From positions 18,808,007-18,872,006 of the forward strand of contig CM026400.1 in the NCBI GenBank assembly GCA_014843695.1: a stretch of DNA of 64,000 bases, given 5' to 3'. Origin of the DNA: Archivesica marissinica (taxonomy: Eukaryota > Mollusca > Bivalvia > Venerida > Vesicomyidae). Under the pieces are notes generated by a model, which saw nothing but the letters and a program-made list of their open reading frames with translations, did no database searches and was not told where the DNA came from. Numbering within the stretch: the stretch's first letter is position 1; the number at the start of each line of letters is the position of its first letter. Of this stretch, positions 50,788-61,089 are shown piece by piece. The translations under genes and the position numbers were made by a program.

Positions 50788-50900
50788 TGTAGGGGGGGTT
50801 CCAGATGGGTACTGCAGTACTACCACAGGGTTGAACAGCTATGTGAGGCTCTGTGAGCCATGGCAATGGAATGGTTCGTATTGGTCCAACATTTGGTGGT
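50698..50900 (-). CDS. drosha: drosha exon 1 (putative first coding exon; CDS 50787-50698)
   Basis: The acceptor-like TATTTTTAG precedes 50900 and the donor CTACCT/GTAAGA ends the exon. In the only frame compatible with exon 2 there is a TAG at 50839-50841, followed by ATG at 50785-50787 in a good Kozak context (ACAATGG). The 30 codons read MAALPWGAGVLSVPG and onward, Pro/Val-rich like Drosha N-termini. The stretch 50788-50900 would then be 5' UTR, so a further upstream noncoding exon is expected. An alternative is a later acceptor (CTCACATAG) and a start further upstream. Confidence 0.5.
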
Positions 50901-51107
50901 CTAAAAATAGAAATATCTTGTTACATCTTGGTGTCTTTGTACAAATCAATAAATTATAACTACAACACGAAATTTAAATAAAGAACCGTTTGGGAGTGAA
51001 GATTGGGAAAAGTTGGCAAAATATTCTACATAATATACACATAACATACAAAATGTATCTAAATTTATCGAAATATCTCGGTATTTTGAACATGTAGCTT
51101 TAACCCC
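50901..51107. other. Upstream of exon 1, no features recognised
   Basis: AT-rich sequence next to the putative exon 1 acceptor. No promoter element is evident. Confidence 0.5.
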
Positions 51108-51230
51108 ATTGGAGCCATTACGACCGTGCCCTTAAGCAAGGCATTTAAATTCCACATTGCCTCTTCTCTCTCCTTCCCTCCATCTGAGGTCTCAAGAGTG
51201 ATTAATATAAGTTGTAAGAACTTGCTCTAG
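51108..51230 (+). mobile_element. SINE D fragment
   Basis: GGAGCCATTACGACCGTGCC, CTTAAGCAAGGCATTTAAAT and GAGTGATTAATATAAGTTG. Confidence 0.88.
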
Positions 51231-51424
51231 TCCTATATATAAGACCTAAATACATATAAACAATCTTCTTCTTCTCTGTTAATGGTTAACAGTCAACAAT
51301 TGAGGTATTATGGCCATGCGTGGGGGTTAGAAAAGTGAGCTACCAGGCCTCCTCACCTGCTATAATTCCACCAAAGAGGACACTGGTAGTGATAAAAAAA
51401 AAAGGTGCAAAAACATAACACCTT

Positions 51425-51740
51425 CTATCTATCTTCCTCTAATGTCGAACCCCTCGCGGGGATGTAGACATGTAAAACCGTAAAAGCCATTAAGCCTACA
51501 ATATGTACATGTACTAGAAACGTGTGCGCAAAGAGAGGTTAGTAGTTGTTAAGAACAAGATAATTTTAAACAAGTGTGTTCTGTTATGGCTTCATCATCG
51601 ATGCAGCCAGCGCTGACTTAAATCCTGCGATAGAGTCAGCACTGACTACATGAGATGGCAGTATGTTCCATTCAACAACTGTTCTCGGAAAGTATGAGCA
51701 CTTGACATAAAAACGATCAGTCCCTAGAAATACCTAAAAA
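51425..51740 (-). mobile_element. 3' fragment of a CR1/Jockey-like LINE
   Basis: The minus strand encodes a C-terminus like YFPRTVVEWNILPSHVVSAD and ends in GTCTACATCCCCGCGAGGGG then TTCGACATTAGAGGAAGATAG. It is homologous to, but diverged from, the end of the plus-strand LINE ([18 protein letters not shown]). Confidence 0.8.
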
Positions 51741-51764
51741 CGATCCTGCTTTGACAAACCAATG

Positions 51765-51852
51765 CACCTCACACACCTTGTTCACTACTGGTTTAAGCCT
51801 GCAATGAAAACATTTCTAAGTCTCCACAAAGGGCTTGACATTAATGGAACAT
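51765..51852 (+). mobile_element. SINE F 3' fragment fused to LINE
   Basis: TGCACCTCACACACCTTGTT, CACTACTGGTTTAAGCCTGC and GACATTAATGGAACATAC match the SINE F 3' half. LINE coding sequence follows without a gap. Confidence 0.75.
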
Positions 51853-53868
51853 ACAGAGGTCAAAGAGGCTTATCATAAATACCTAGAAAACATCCTAAAT
51901 CTAAACAGTGCTGATGCCTCCCATCCTTACAGGCCAAACACCAAGAAACTGTATTCCATCCTTAAGCATTCTAAGCAAGATTCCAAATCAATGCCACCCC
52001 TAAAGCATGAAAACAAATTCCATCATGAAGAAGCTGCTAAAGCCACAGCACTGAACAAACAGTTTCAGTCTGTCTTCAACTCCAAATCCCCACTAAGACT
52101 TACCTCCATTTGTAAAATGAAAATTTAGGACACATATGGAAACCTGAATGGTCAATCCACGCCAAACATGAATGAGATCACAGTAAGCTCAAATGGCATA
52201 GAGAAACTTCTCAATAACCTGAACCCCCACAAGGCTAGTGGTCCTGACCTAATTAAGCCAATCATACTTAAAACATTGTCTAAAGAACTCTCACCTATCC
52301 TTGAAGTCTTATTCCAAAAATCCCTCAACGAAGGATCACTGCCTGCCCAGTGGAAGTCAGCAAATGTTGCTCCCATTTACAAAAAAGGGGACAAGTCAAA
52401 CCCCGCCAACTATAGGCCTATCTCACTGACATGTGTTCTATGCAAGGTACTTGAACATATAGTTTCCTCCTCGATAGCAAAACACTTCACTAACCACAGT
52501 ATTCTGTACCATTTGCAGCATGGTTTTAGAGAAATACGGTCATGCGTGACCCAATTAGTAATGCTAGTCAATGACTTGGTTACCTCTGTCTACAATAAGC
52601 ATCAGGTAGATCTCATCCTATTAGACTTCAGTAAGGCTTTCGATAAGGTCAATCACGAGAAAGTACTACTAAAAATGCATGAATATGGAGTCAGAGGTCA
52701 AACATTAAGGTGGATTAAGAGTTTTCTAGATAATAGACTCCAGTCAGTTGTCCTTAATGGTACTAGTTCAGAGCCTCAGAGGCCATTCCGGTGTCCTCTG
52801 GAGTCCCACAGGGATCCGTACTTGGACCCCTGCTTTTCCTAGCCTACATAAACGACCTCCCACAAAACATCAGTTCCAAAGTCCGCATCTTTGCAGATGA
52901 TACTGCAGTCTATCTATCACTGACATCTGCAAATGAATCGGTCACACTTCAACATGATCTTAAGAGATTAGAACAGTGGGAGTTGGAGTGGGACATGGAA
53001 TTTAACCCCTCCAAATGTCAAGTTATCCACGTCACCAGAAGGAAACATCCTATTCCCAGCAATTATAAACTCCATGGAGTCCTACTTGAGTCGGTCACCT
53101 CAGCCAAATACATTGGCGTGGATATCTCAAATAACCTGTCGTGGGACACCCACATAAAAAGGTCAACAAAGAAAGCAAATCAAACATTAGGATTTCTACG
53201 TAGAAACCTACAGGTCAAATCTGAACCCCTTAAGACCATGGCTTACCAGATATTAGTGAGACCCCAGCTTGAATATGGCTCCGAGATCTGGTCGCCCCAT
53301 ACCCAAACATTGATAGACCAAATTGAAGGTGTCCAGCGAAGAGCAGCCCGTTGGATAAAGGCTGACTTCTATCGTACCTCTAGTGTTACAGACATGCTAC
53401 ATTCCCTAAATCTACGCAGACTAGATCAACGGCGTATTGACAATAGGTTATCCCTTATGTATAAAATTCATAATGATCTTGTTGCTATTCCCATTGAAAA
53501 TTACCTAGTTCCCCTCTCCCGTCCTACTCGCCATTGCCATTCCTTAAGCTATAGGTTAATTACAGCAACTACAGACTACTACAAGTTCTCCTTCTTTCCA
53601 AGAACAATCTATCATTGGAACCACCTCCCTCCTGACATTGTCCATCTCCCTACCATAGAGCAATTCAATATGGCAGTTTGCAATATTGAACATGCCAGTC
53701 CCTAGTTGTTCTGCGTAGCTGCTTTTAATCTTTTACCACAACTTATTTTCATACCTTTTTAAATTATACTTTTAACTACTCATACTTTTAACTTCTTAGC
53801 GGTTTTTGACGCGCAACATGTCTACGTCCCCACGAGGGGTTCGACATTAAAGGAAGATAGATAGAGCT
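51853..53868 (+). mobile_element. CR1/Jockey-like LINE, 5'-truncated and inactive
   Basis: The reading frame covers a region before the reverse transcriptase, the RT itself ([36 protein letters not shown], catalytic FADDTAVYL) and a C-terminal region ending HASP at 53704. The endonuclease is missing. Two lesions are visible: an in-frame TAG at 52126-52128 and a frameshift between about 52765 and 52795, just before GVPQG. The 3' UTR ends with a CCCCACGAGGGG hairpin and (GATA) repeats. The clade call rests on motif style only. Confidence 0.93.
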
Positions 53869-53989
53869 TTAATGTTCAATAGAAAATAAATTTTAAAAAT
53901 ATTGATTACCCGGGTATACAGCAGCTTCTGTAACAAAGAGTAGCTATAATGGAAATAGCAGTCCTGAGTAACGTATCTATATTATGTCT

Positions 53990-54040
53990 ATCTATCTATC
54001 TTCCTTTAATGTCGAACCCCTCGCGGGGACGTAGACATGT
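53990..54040 (-). mobile_element. LINE 3'-tail fragment
   Basis: TATCTATCTTCCTTTAATGT, CGAACCCCTCGCGGGGACGT is the inverse of the LINE terminus at 53815-53868. Confidence 0.88.
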
Positions 54041-54269
54041 AGCATGAAACATCATATTTAACACTTGCAATGCGTCGTTGTGCTCAGCAACGTCAGTTTA
54101 TAAGGTTAATTTGTTCTGTGAAAAATGCTGATGGAGGCTGCCATATTGGAAATTCATATAATGCGGCTAAATTTAAGCTTTATGCGGTCCAAAGGCGTAA
54201 AAACACTATATTTGTTTATTGCTATAACCGGTTGTGAACTTTGCATGATAGATACTTCATTATTGTGTG

Positions 54270-54465
54270 GCGTCCGTGGTCCAGTGGTAGAGCGTCGGAT
54301 TTGGAATCGAACGGTCCCGGGTTCGATACTCGGTCAGGCCACGTATGTAGTGTCATTGAGCAAGGCACCTCTCACACATTGTTTAGTACTGGTTAATCGC
54401 TTAGGTCGGCTAAGCCTGCCCAGGAAAACATGTCTATGGAACATAATGGAACATACACATATACG
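54270..54465 (+). mobile_element. tRNA-derived SINE, family F
   Basis: Head GGCGTCCGTGGTCCAGTGGT, AGAGCGTCGGATTTGGAATC (anticodon TGG, Pro-like), B-box GGGTTCGATACTCGG; body GAGCAAGGCACCTCTCACAC and AAGCCTGCCCAGGAAAACAT. The 3' hairpin part is deleted here, going from ATGTCTA to TGGAACATAATGG. Confidence 0.9.
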
Positions 54466-54554
54466 TACATACATTACACTATCCCATAGATTGCCCCAAG
54501 TATAACCAAGCTCGGGAAGTAATGTTCCCTAACCGTATGATTTATGCAGGCATA

Positions 54555-54735
54555 ACTATGCCCATTCCAGAGTCACCTCTGATTCTCTTACATGCACCAT
54601 GTAAAGCACCGACACAATATCTAAAGTTCCATCTGACAGACTGTTAATATTATTAGGGTCAGACGGGGGATCAAACCATTGATCCCTGGATTCACAGTCA
54701 AACGTGTTAACCACTTGACTACTGACCCGTCTGTG
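54555..54735 (-). mobile_element. SINE A, degraded 5' part
   Basis: Inverse of the family A head: AGGGTCAGACGGGGGATC, CTTGACTACTGACCCGTCTG, with CCAGAGTCACCTCTGATTCT in place of the usual body. Confidence 0.82.
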
Positions 54736-54737
54736 CC

Positions 54738-54955
54738 ATCGATGATGATGATGGTGATGATGGTGATGATGGGGGGAGGAGGAGGAGGATGATGATGATG
54801 GTGATGATGGTGATGATGATGGTGATGATGGTGGTGATGATGGTGATGATGATGATGATGGGGGGAGGAGGAGGAGGATTATGATGATGATGGTGATGAT
54901 GATGATGATGATGATGATGGTGGTGGTGATGATGGTGGTGATTGTGGATAGATAG
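54738..54955. repeat. (GAT)n / (GGA)n compound microsatellite
   Basis: GATGATGATGGTGATGATGG words with two GGGGGGAGGAGGAGGA blocks. Poly-His and poly-Ile frames through it are artefacts. Confidence 0.96.
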
Positions 54956-55093
54956 TCTGGTGGTACGACTGAAAACCCAACAGTATTCATTCATGACACA
55001 ACAAATGGCTTTTAATAGTTGTTGAACCCTCATTGTATACTGAATCAGGAATCAGGATAGGACGGATGCTGGCGCTGCACTATGGGGAAAATA

Positions 55094-55122
55094 TTCAAAA
55101 TGGCGTCCAAGATGGCCGCCGT
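55094..55122 (+). promoter_or_regulatory. Pair of YY1-like motifs
   Basis: CAAAATGGCGTCC and CAAGATGGCCGCC are close to the metazoan YY1 motif (AAGATGGCGGC), which marks many housekeeping-gene starts. Located about 4.2 kb upstream of the putative first coding exon. No transcript evidence. Confidence 0.35.
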
Positions 55123-55234
55123 TCTCATAAATCGTTATATATCTGTGAATCAAAATCGAAATTCAATCCAGTTTAGCAGCGCCATTAATGCATTTTTAAT
55201 AATTGCTATTTAATGGCGCCATACAAGAATGATT

Positions 55235-55870
55235 ACACGAACACAGTTGCAATACAAAGAGTCATACAGTGATAACACACATGTTTTGAGTGACAATGTT
55301 GTTAAAGTCCCTAAATATGTTTTGGTTTGTTTGTGTTTCGGGATTAAAGTCGCACTTAACTACTTATATCGTATGTTGAATTTGCTATTATTACGAAAAC
55401 AGTTACAATGCAAAGAGTCATACAGTGATAACACACATGTTTTGAGTGACAATGTTGTTAAAGTCCCTAAATATGTTTTGGTTTGTTTGTGTTTCGGGAT
55501 TAAAGTCGCATATAGCTACTTATATCGTATGTTGAATTTGCTATTATTACGAAAACAGTTACAATGCAAAGAGTCATACAGTGATAACACACATGTTTTG
55601 AGTGACAATGTTGTTAAAGTCCCTAAATATGTTTTGGTTTGTTTGTGTTTCGGGATTAAAGTCGCATATAGCTACTTATATCGTATGTTGAATTTGCTAT
55701 TATTACGAAAACAGTTACAATGCAAAGAGTCATACAGTGATAACACACATGTTTTGAGTGACAATGTTGTTAAAGTCCCTAAATATGTTTTGGTTTGTTT
55801 GTGTTTCGGGATTAAAGTCGCATATAGCTACTTATATCGTATGTTGATTTTGCTATTATTGGTGGAGATT
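55235..55870. repeat. 156-bp tandem repeat, 4 copies
   Basis: Units carry CAATGCAAAGAGTCATACAG, TGATAACACACATGTTTTGA and TTTCGGGATTAAAGTCGCAT; the last word is from SINE E, whose remainder (CGGGTATAATCACAGACCTT) follows at 55905. The 229-codon ORF reflects a period of 52 codons. Confidence 0.96.
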
Positions 55871-55879
55871 ACGTTCCTG

Positions 55880-56035
55880 CACGTGGTATTTCAGGCATTG
55901 ATGAACACCCGGGTATAATCACAGACCTTCCGTAAGTGAGCTGGATAGCTTCCTTATGATAATTGACATACTCGAGGGGATTCGACCATACAGCGTTGAG
56001 GGCATGTCATTTTGGGTCTCATGGTAGATTGACTT
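55880..56035 (-). mobile_element. SINE E remainder
   Basis: AACACCCGGGTATAATCACA, TAAGTGAGCTGGATAGCTTC and GAGGGGATTCGACCATACAG match family E. Confidence 0.72.
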
Positions 56036-56062
56036 AATTGTTGAAATGAGTTATCTCGTTAA

Positions 56063-56585
56063 AGCGACATTACATCGCAAAAAGCAAATACGTATAAATA
56101 ATGCATTGCTACTACAAATTCTGCTCAATACATTCGATCACTAACATTGAATCAATAAACAGTGTTTTTGTGGTCTATAAACTTCAAAAGTGAAAGTAGG
56201 ATTTCATATAACGGTCATCCACGCTCCTGAATTGACATTTCTTTGTTATTGGAGTCAATACTAAACGCGCGATACTTTCGTTTAGAGATACTTTAACTAA
56301 GATTAGTCTGCAAATAAATATGCATAGGCACAAATGTGAGATATAACGGTAAATTTGTAACATAAATCATGTTATTCCGGATACACGCATTGTATTACGC
56401 ATGAAAGTCGATTTATTGTGATTTATAGTGATACATTATTTTATTATGTCAACAATCCGTGTATACGATGTTTGTTTATTTGTTGAAATACTCAGTTTTT
56501 GAGGCAAATATTTGTAAAACATTCTATCATATAATAGGAAATTACATTCTGCAGACATTTTCGTTTTCAGCGATGTAGTGTCGCT
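56063..56585. mobile_element. TTAA-target MITE (second piggyBac-like family)
   Basis: Flanked by TTAA at 56059-56062 and 56586-56589. Ends AGCGACATTACATCG and CGATGTAGTGTCGCT are near-perfect inverted repeats. The same family is at 59107-59527. Confidence 0.9.
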
Positions 56586-56602
56586 TTAAATAAAGTTATT
56601 GA

Positions 56603-56605
<3 letters not shown>

Positions 56606-56640
<35 letters not shown>

Positions 56641-56641
56641 T
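56606..56641. repeat. (TTA)n microsatellite
   Basis: About 12 ATT triplets. Confidence 0.97.
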
Positions 56642-56872
56642 GAAGGCTATAACACTAACCGCTCTGCAACGGAGGCCCTCATGTAAATAGGTGTTCACAT
56701 TCTTCTTCGGCATATTAAAACAACAACACTGTAACTTTCCACTAACGTTAGCTTCAGCAAATGACTATTTACTAAGCTATTTGTGATTTTGTAAATAATT
56801 ATACATCAATGGAGCGTCGTGCGTAAATTAGTAATTTTCAAATTATGAAAATGGCAATAACGGGTTTAGTTG

Positions 56873-57358
56873 TGGTGTGTGTGTTTTACGTTTATTTATG
56901 GTCGCTACCGGTTGCCCATATGTATGTATGTTGTATGTTCCATTAATGTCAAACCCCTCTCGGGGACCTAGACATTTTTCCTGGGCAGGCTTAGCCGACC
57001 TAAGCGATAAACCAGTACTAAGCAATGTGTGTGATGTGCCTTGCTTAATGATACTACATACGTGGCCTTTCCGAGTATCGAACCCGGGGCCGTTCGATTC
57101 CAAATCCGACGCTCTACCACTGGACCACGGACGCCACATATATGAGCGACGCCTCCTGAAGAGATTAGTCATTTTAGATTTTTGGATGATAGTGTAATGA
57201 TACAGACAGCGACCCATTCCAGACTCTCCTCTGGTTGTTTTACGTACACGGTGTAAAGCACGCCCTTTACGTGCACGATGTAAAGCACCGATACGAGACC
57301 TCAGTTTAAAGTCCCAACTGAAAGACTTAAATTTTATTAGGGTCAGACGGGCGATCGA
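56873..57358 (-). mobile_element. SINE A interrupted by SINE F
   Basis: The SINE A 3' end (TTTATGGTCGCTACCGGTTG) at the left and the rest (GAGCGACGCCTCCTGAAGAG onward) at the right of a nested SINE F. A small internal duplication TTTACGTGCACGATGTAAAG lies near 57260. It ends without an intact tRNA head. Confidence 0.88.
56925..57137 (-). mobile_element. tRNA-derived SINE, family F, full length
   Basis: Minus strand: GGCGTCCGTGGTCCAGTGGT, B-box CGGGTTCGATACTCGG, CTTAGGTCGGCTAAGCCTGC, and 3' end GGTCCCCGAGAGGGGTTTGA, CATTAATGGAACATACAACA. It landed in SINE A at GCCCATATG. Confidence 0.93.
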
Positions 57359-57459
57359 ACCTGCAGCGAAATTGTACTGTGTGCGGCTGTCTCGTATTTA
57401 AGCCAGCAAGTTTTATAAAACGTGCTAAAAGTGATGTACATGTACACATAACCGTAGGT

Positions 57460-57560
57460 GACCTCCGTGGCGGAGTGGTTACGGTATTTGACTTCAAATT
57501 GTAGTCGGTGGTTCTATCCGGGTGCTTCTTACCACCAGTGCCAGAAATACTGCTCGGAGG
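57460..57560 (+). mobile_element. SINE E head
   Basis: CCTCCGTGGCGGAGTGGTTA, CGGTATTTGACTTCAAATTG and GTGGTTCTATCCGGGTGCTT form the tRNA-like head of family E. Confidence 0.75.
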
Positions 57561-57564
57561 GGTA

Positions 57565-57690
57565 CCCGGAGTCTCCTCTGGTTCTTTTATGTACACCGGT
57601 GTAAAGCACCGACACGATACCTCGGTTTAAAGTCCCAATTGAAAGACTGTTAATTTTTTAAGTAGGTAATAGTCAGACGGGGGATCGAGC
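57565..57690 (-). mobile_element. SINE A fragment
   Basis: GTCTCCTCTGGTTCTTTTAT, GTGTAAAGCACCGACACGAT and GTCAGACGGGGGATCGAGCC. Confidence 0.87.
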
Positions 57691-57704
57691 CTGCGAACTA
57701 TTCT

Positions 57705-57987
57705 ATGTGTGTGTGTGTTTTACGTTTATTTATCTTCGCTACCGGTTGCCCATATCAGCGACGCCTCCTGACGAGATTAGTCATTTTAGATTTTGATAGG
57801 ACAGTGCATGATACAGAAAGAGGCCCATTTCAGAATCTCATCTGGTTCTTTTACGTGCACTGTGTAAAGCACCGACACAAGACCTCGGTTTAACGTCCCA
57901 TCTGAAAGACTGTTAATTTTATTAGGGTCAGACGGGGGATCGAACCTGCGATCTCTGGATTACCAGTCCAGCGTGTTACCACTGGCG
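57705..57987 (-). mobile_element. tRNA-derived SINE, family A
   Basis: Inverse of the family from TTTATCTTCGCTACCGGTTG to TGGATTACCAGTCCAGCGTG. GAACTATTCTAT occurs on both sides (57688-57699 and 57985-57996), a candidate 12-bp target duplication. Confidence 0.92.
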
Positions 57988-58434
57988 AACTATTCTATTC
58001 TACACTTGTATACGTATAGTTATCACAATCGTTGTTTACTCTGCTGATTTACATCACTGCACCAGTGACATTAACGGTAATCAAGCGACTATCATCGCAG
58101 TTAGCTCCCACCATGCATTGTAAACATGCCTCCGACCACGTGCAAACATCGGATTATCTTGGCAAACATCCTTACAAACGAGTAACCCCGAATGATGTAA
58201 GAAATAGATCATTTTGGAATGTGTAGCCCACTTCAAAAGGACGAAATATTGCGTAGAGCTCACATACTTGTTTAAAATGGGCTTTCTGAAACATAGTTAA
58301 CATCAAAACCCTAGATAAGACATGCTCGGTCACAATTGTACACTGTTTGTATTTCGTGGCGGTCCGTTGAATGCTCACGTATGGTTGGGTACGCTGGTAA
58401 GATGTGGAATTTTTTTATTTACCGATGCCACTTC

Positions 58435-58605
58435 CGATTATTAAACGTGTGTTCAGAAGGATTATACCAGGTGTGAACATTAGTATATGCAAATTTAGTT
58501 GAGCTCGATTGCGAAACAAGTTCTTACAGCTTATATTAATCACTCTCGAGACCTCATTCCCGATAGAATCCATCGTCACGAGGGAGAGAGAAGACAATGT
58601 GGAAT
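58435..58605 (-). mobile_element. SINE D fragment
   Basis: Inverse of AACTTGTTTCGCAATCGAGC, GAGTGATTAATATAAGCTG and the fifth-half words CTCCCTCGTGACGATGG. Confidence 0.86.
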
Positions 58606-59041
58606 CAATGTGTAAATACATGTACACACTCGTGGAAATACACATTTCGAAGATCACGAGGTTATATAAAATCATATCTTGCATTAATAAACACAAATAT
58701 CCTCTATATATTGTTAGTCAAAATAAGATTACAATTAAATATATCTGCTTCAACAATGTGTAAGTATATTAATTTTGCTAAAAAGCGTGGATTTCGTTTC
58801 TGCAAAATTTGGCTAATACTTGTTTTGTAATGAACACAATTGTATCATAGCAACTGTTTATAGAAATTGTGACGTCAGTTTGAAAAGTAATATAAATTTA
58901 AATTTAAGAAATAATATTTGTCTTTCAGTTGGTTTATAGTTCTGACGCGTAGGAATTAACAACGCAGGACGTAGGCCTAAGTGGTTAGTTCCGGCGCCCA
59001 GAACGACACACCATGTTTTATTTGACGATCAATAACGCAAC
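58606..59041. other. No features recognised
   Basis: AT-rich sequence; short open frames without recognisable content. Confidence 0.5.
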
Positions 59042-59585
59042 TAATTTAAGCTTTATTTATTTTAGCCTACACCGATTGCGAAGCAAGTTCTAACAACTTA
59101 TATTAAAGCAGCATTACATCGTATGAAATAAAATATATTTGAAAAATTAAATTTTTACGTATGGGTAGCAATGCTGCTACACATTCTAACATTATACTTT
59201 GAATGCTTATGTTCATTTGGTAAACAGTGTTTTTTGGCGATAAAACAAACTCGAAACCGAAAGTAGGACTATCCGAGTCGATCGGTCACGCACTTGTTTA
59301 CAACCGGAACGCATCGTCCGCACTTGTTTTCTACATCCTCTGCTGTTTCACGCATGCGCGCTGTGTGTGTTTAAATTTCGTGTGATGATAAACAAATTCG
59401 CGTATACGACGGTTTAAATTTATTGGAATTTCATCGTTTCTGAGCGACTATTTCGATGTTTGTAAACACACACACATTAGTATTTATATTTTACCCAAAA
59501 CATCCTTTATTACGACGCAATGCTGCTTTAATCACTCTCGTTGGCGCGGATGAAAGCGTACATTTGGTAATTCATGTGGGAGTAA
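59042..59585 (-). mobile_element. SINE C interrupted by a TTAA MITE
   Basis: The SINE tail (TTTATTTTAGCCTACACCGA, GCGAAGCAAGTTCTAACAAC) and body (ATCACTCTCGTTGGCGCGGA) are separated exactly at the TTAA of TATTAATCAC by the MITE 59107-59527. Confidence 0.92.
59107..59527. mobile_element. TTAA-target MITE, target site resolved
   Basis: Ends AGCAGCATTACATCG and CGACGCAATGCTGCT; TTAA at 59103-59106 and 59528-59531. The empty site is given by uninterrupted SINE C copies in this window, which have one TTAA. Confidence 0.95.
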
Positions 59586-60402
59586 ATAACGCAAATACAA
59601 ATATTATTTCAATTCTAACATTACCAAAATATCTGAAAAGTGCAGAAATAGTTGGCGTTATTTTCAATGACGTCACAAAGCTATAAAATGACGTCATATT
59701 TGTCACTCGCTAAACATTGTTTTTATTGCAAATTTAAGCACGATCATTTCCTTAATTGCGTATACAGACAAAATGCCGAGCCATGTTAGAATACTACTGT
59801 AGGTCCAACAGAGCAAATCTACATTGATGGAACTGAAATTAAAACTTTTCGTTTCCTGATACGTGTCCTCCATCCGAACAGTCGCTGTCGTTTGACTGAA
59901 GACGTCTCCCGCAATTATAGAAAATACAATAATTTATGTCGTTTTTATCAATTTTGAGGACGTTCTTAGAGCCGAGAATTAACCAATAGTATCGTATGCT
60001 TGGCTGTCGTGTTGATTGACAAGAGCGCGAGATTAGAGCTTGTCCTCTCAGCGCGTGACACCAATGCAATATTCGCAGACGACTGTTAAATGTTGCTAAA
60101 TTTTGCAAAATACTTTAAATTAAATATTAAATTGTGCGTGTATTTTGGTGGAATATAGTTTATTTGATTAAATAAATAACTTATTGTTGTGGTAAGTAAC
60201 ACCTGATCTGGATATATACAATATATGCAAACATGTGCACACATTTCCGCGAAGTATAAAATTGTGAATATACTTTATTTCAGAAAATTAATTAACTTTT
60301 GTTAATAATATCACTCTGGTGTCAATAGTTCAGGTTTGTGGAAACGCGGATAATGGTGATTGTGTTGGAGGTTACGGATGAATTCAATTTCAATTTAGTG
60401 CA
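59586..60402. other. No gene recognised
   Basis: AT-rich with GTGACGTCATA-type palindromic CRE-like words (TGACGTCA near 59668 and 59690). An open frame of 89 codons on the minus strand has no recognisable domain. Confidence 0.5.
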
Positions 60403-60640
60403 GGTCGTGATAGCGCAGTGGTAGTCCGTTCGATTCAGTTGCGAAAGGACAAGAGTGCGCGCCCCACTGGAGCCGTTACGATTGTGCCCTTAGGCATGGC
60501 ATTTAAATTCCACGTTGCATCTTCTCCCTCCCTCGTGGCGATGGATTCCACACGGAATGAGGTCTCGAGAGTGATTAATATAAGTTGTAAGAACTTGTTT
60601 CGCAATCGAGATAAACTAATTTTGTATAAACTAATCCAAT
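60403..60640 (+). mobile_element. tRNA-derived SINE, family D
   Basis: GGTCGTGATAGCGCAGTGGT head, then GGAGCCGTTACGATTGTGCC, CTTAGGCATGGCATTTAAAT, GGATTCCACACGGAATGAGG and tail GAGTGATTAATATAAGTTG. Confidence 0.92.
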
Positions 60641-61089
60641 TTAGTGAATCTATCTTTCAAATACCAGGAGCCAGGGTTCCAGGCTGTTGAATATGCACGT
60701 GTTAACACGAGTTACGCAATTCAGATCATGACAGTAAGAACCTGCCATTCGTATGCCTAACAATGGAATGTTGTGCTTTTTATGTGGATAAATGTGTATT
60801 TAATTTTACAGTGTGTTTAATTAGTAAAATTTTGAAAAAATTTAAAAGTACATTTAACGAGAATTGTCATTGGTATACAGCAATTGTATTCCTGCATGTG
60901 TTCTGTTGTTATTTTGGTGTGACATTTGACAGTACCTGGAAGTAAACACACAACTATTTATTATAAGAATAGTTTTTAAAATTGCTTTTGGCGGTTGAAT
61001 GTCTTATCTAAGAGATATGATAAGTATTATTTTTTGTACTAGTACAGGGTGTGTGCCAAGTTTGTTCACCTTGTTTTTAGTTTACAATT
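60641..61089. other. No features recognised
   Basis: AT-rich; no arrays or transposon ends seen. Confidence 0.5.

Noticed and set aside
48802..50307. 501-codon THRDSMFTI repeat ORF
   Set aside because: 30-bp satellite in intron 1, open in multiple frames on both strands; no splice or start context.
51835..53705. A host gene on the plus strand
   Set aside because: RT motifs, missing endonuclease, a stop codon, a frameshift and a LINE-type 3' end show a dead retrotransposon.
54556..55033. Poly-His / poly-Ile ORFs
   Set aside because: They are translations of the (GAT)n microsatellite and a SINE A remnant.
55229..55918. 229-codon ORF with four 52-residue repeats
   Set aside because: 156-bp tandem repeat containing SINE E sequence.
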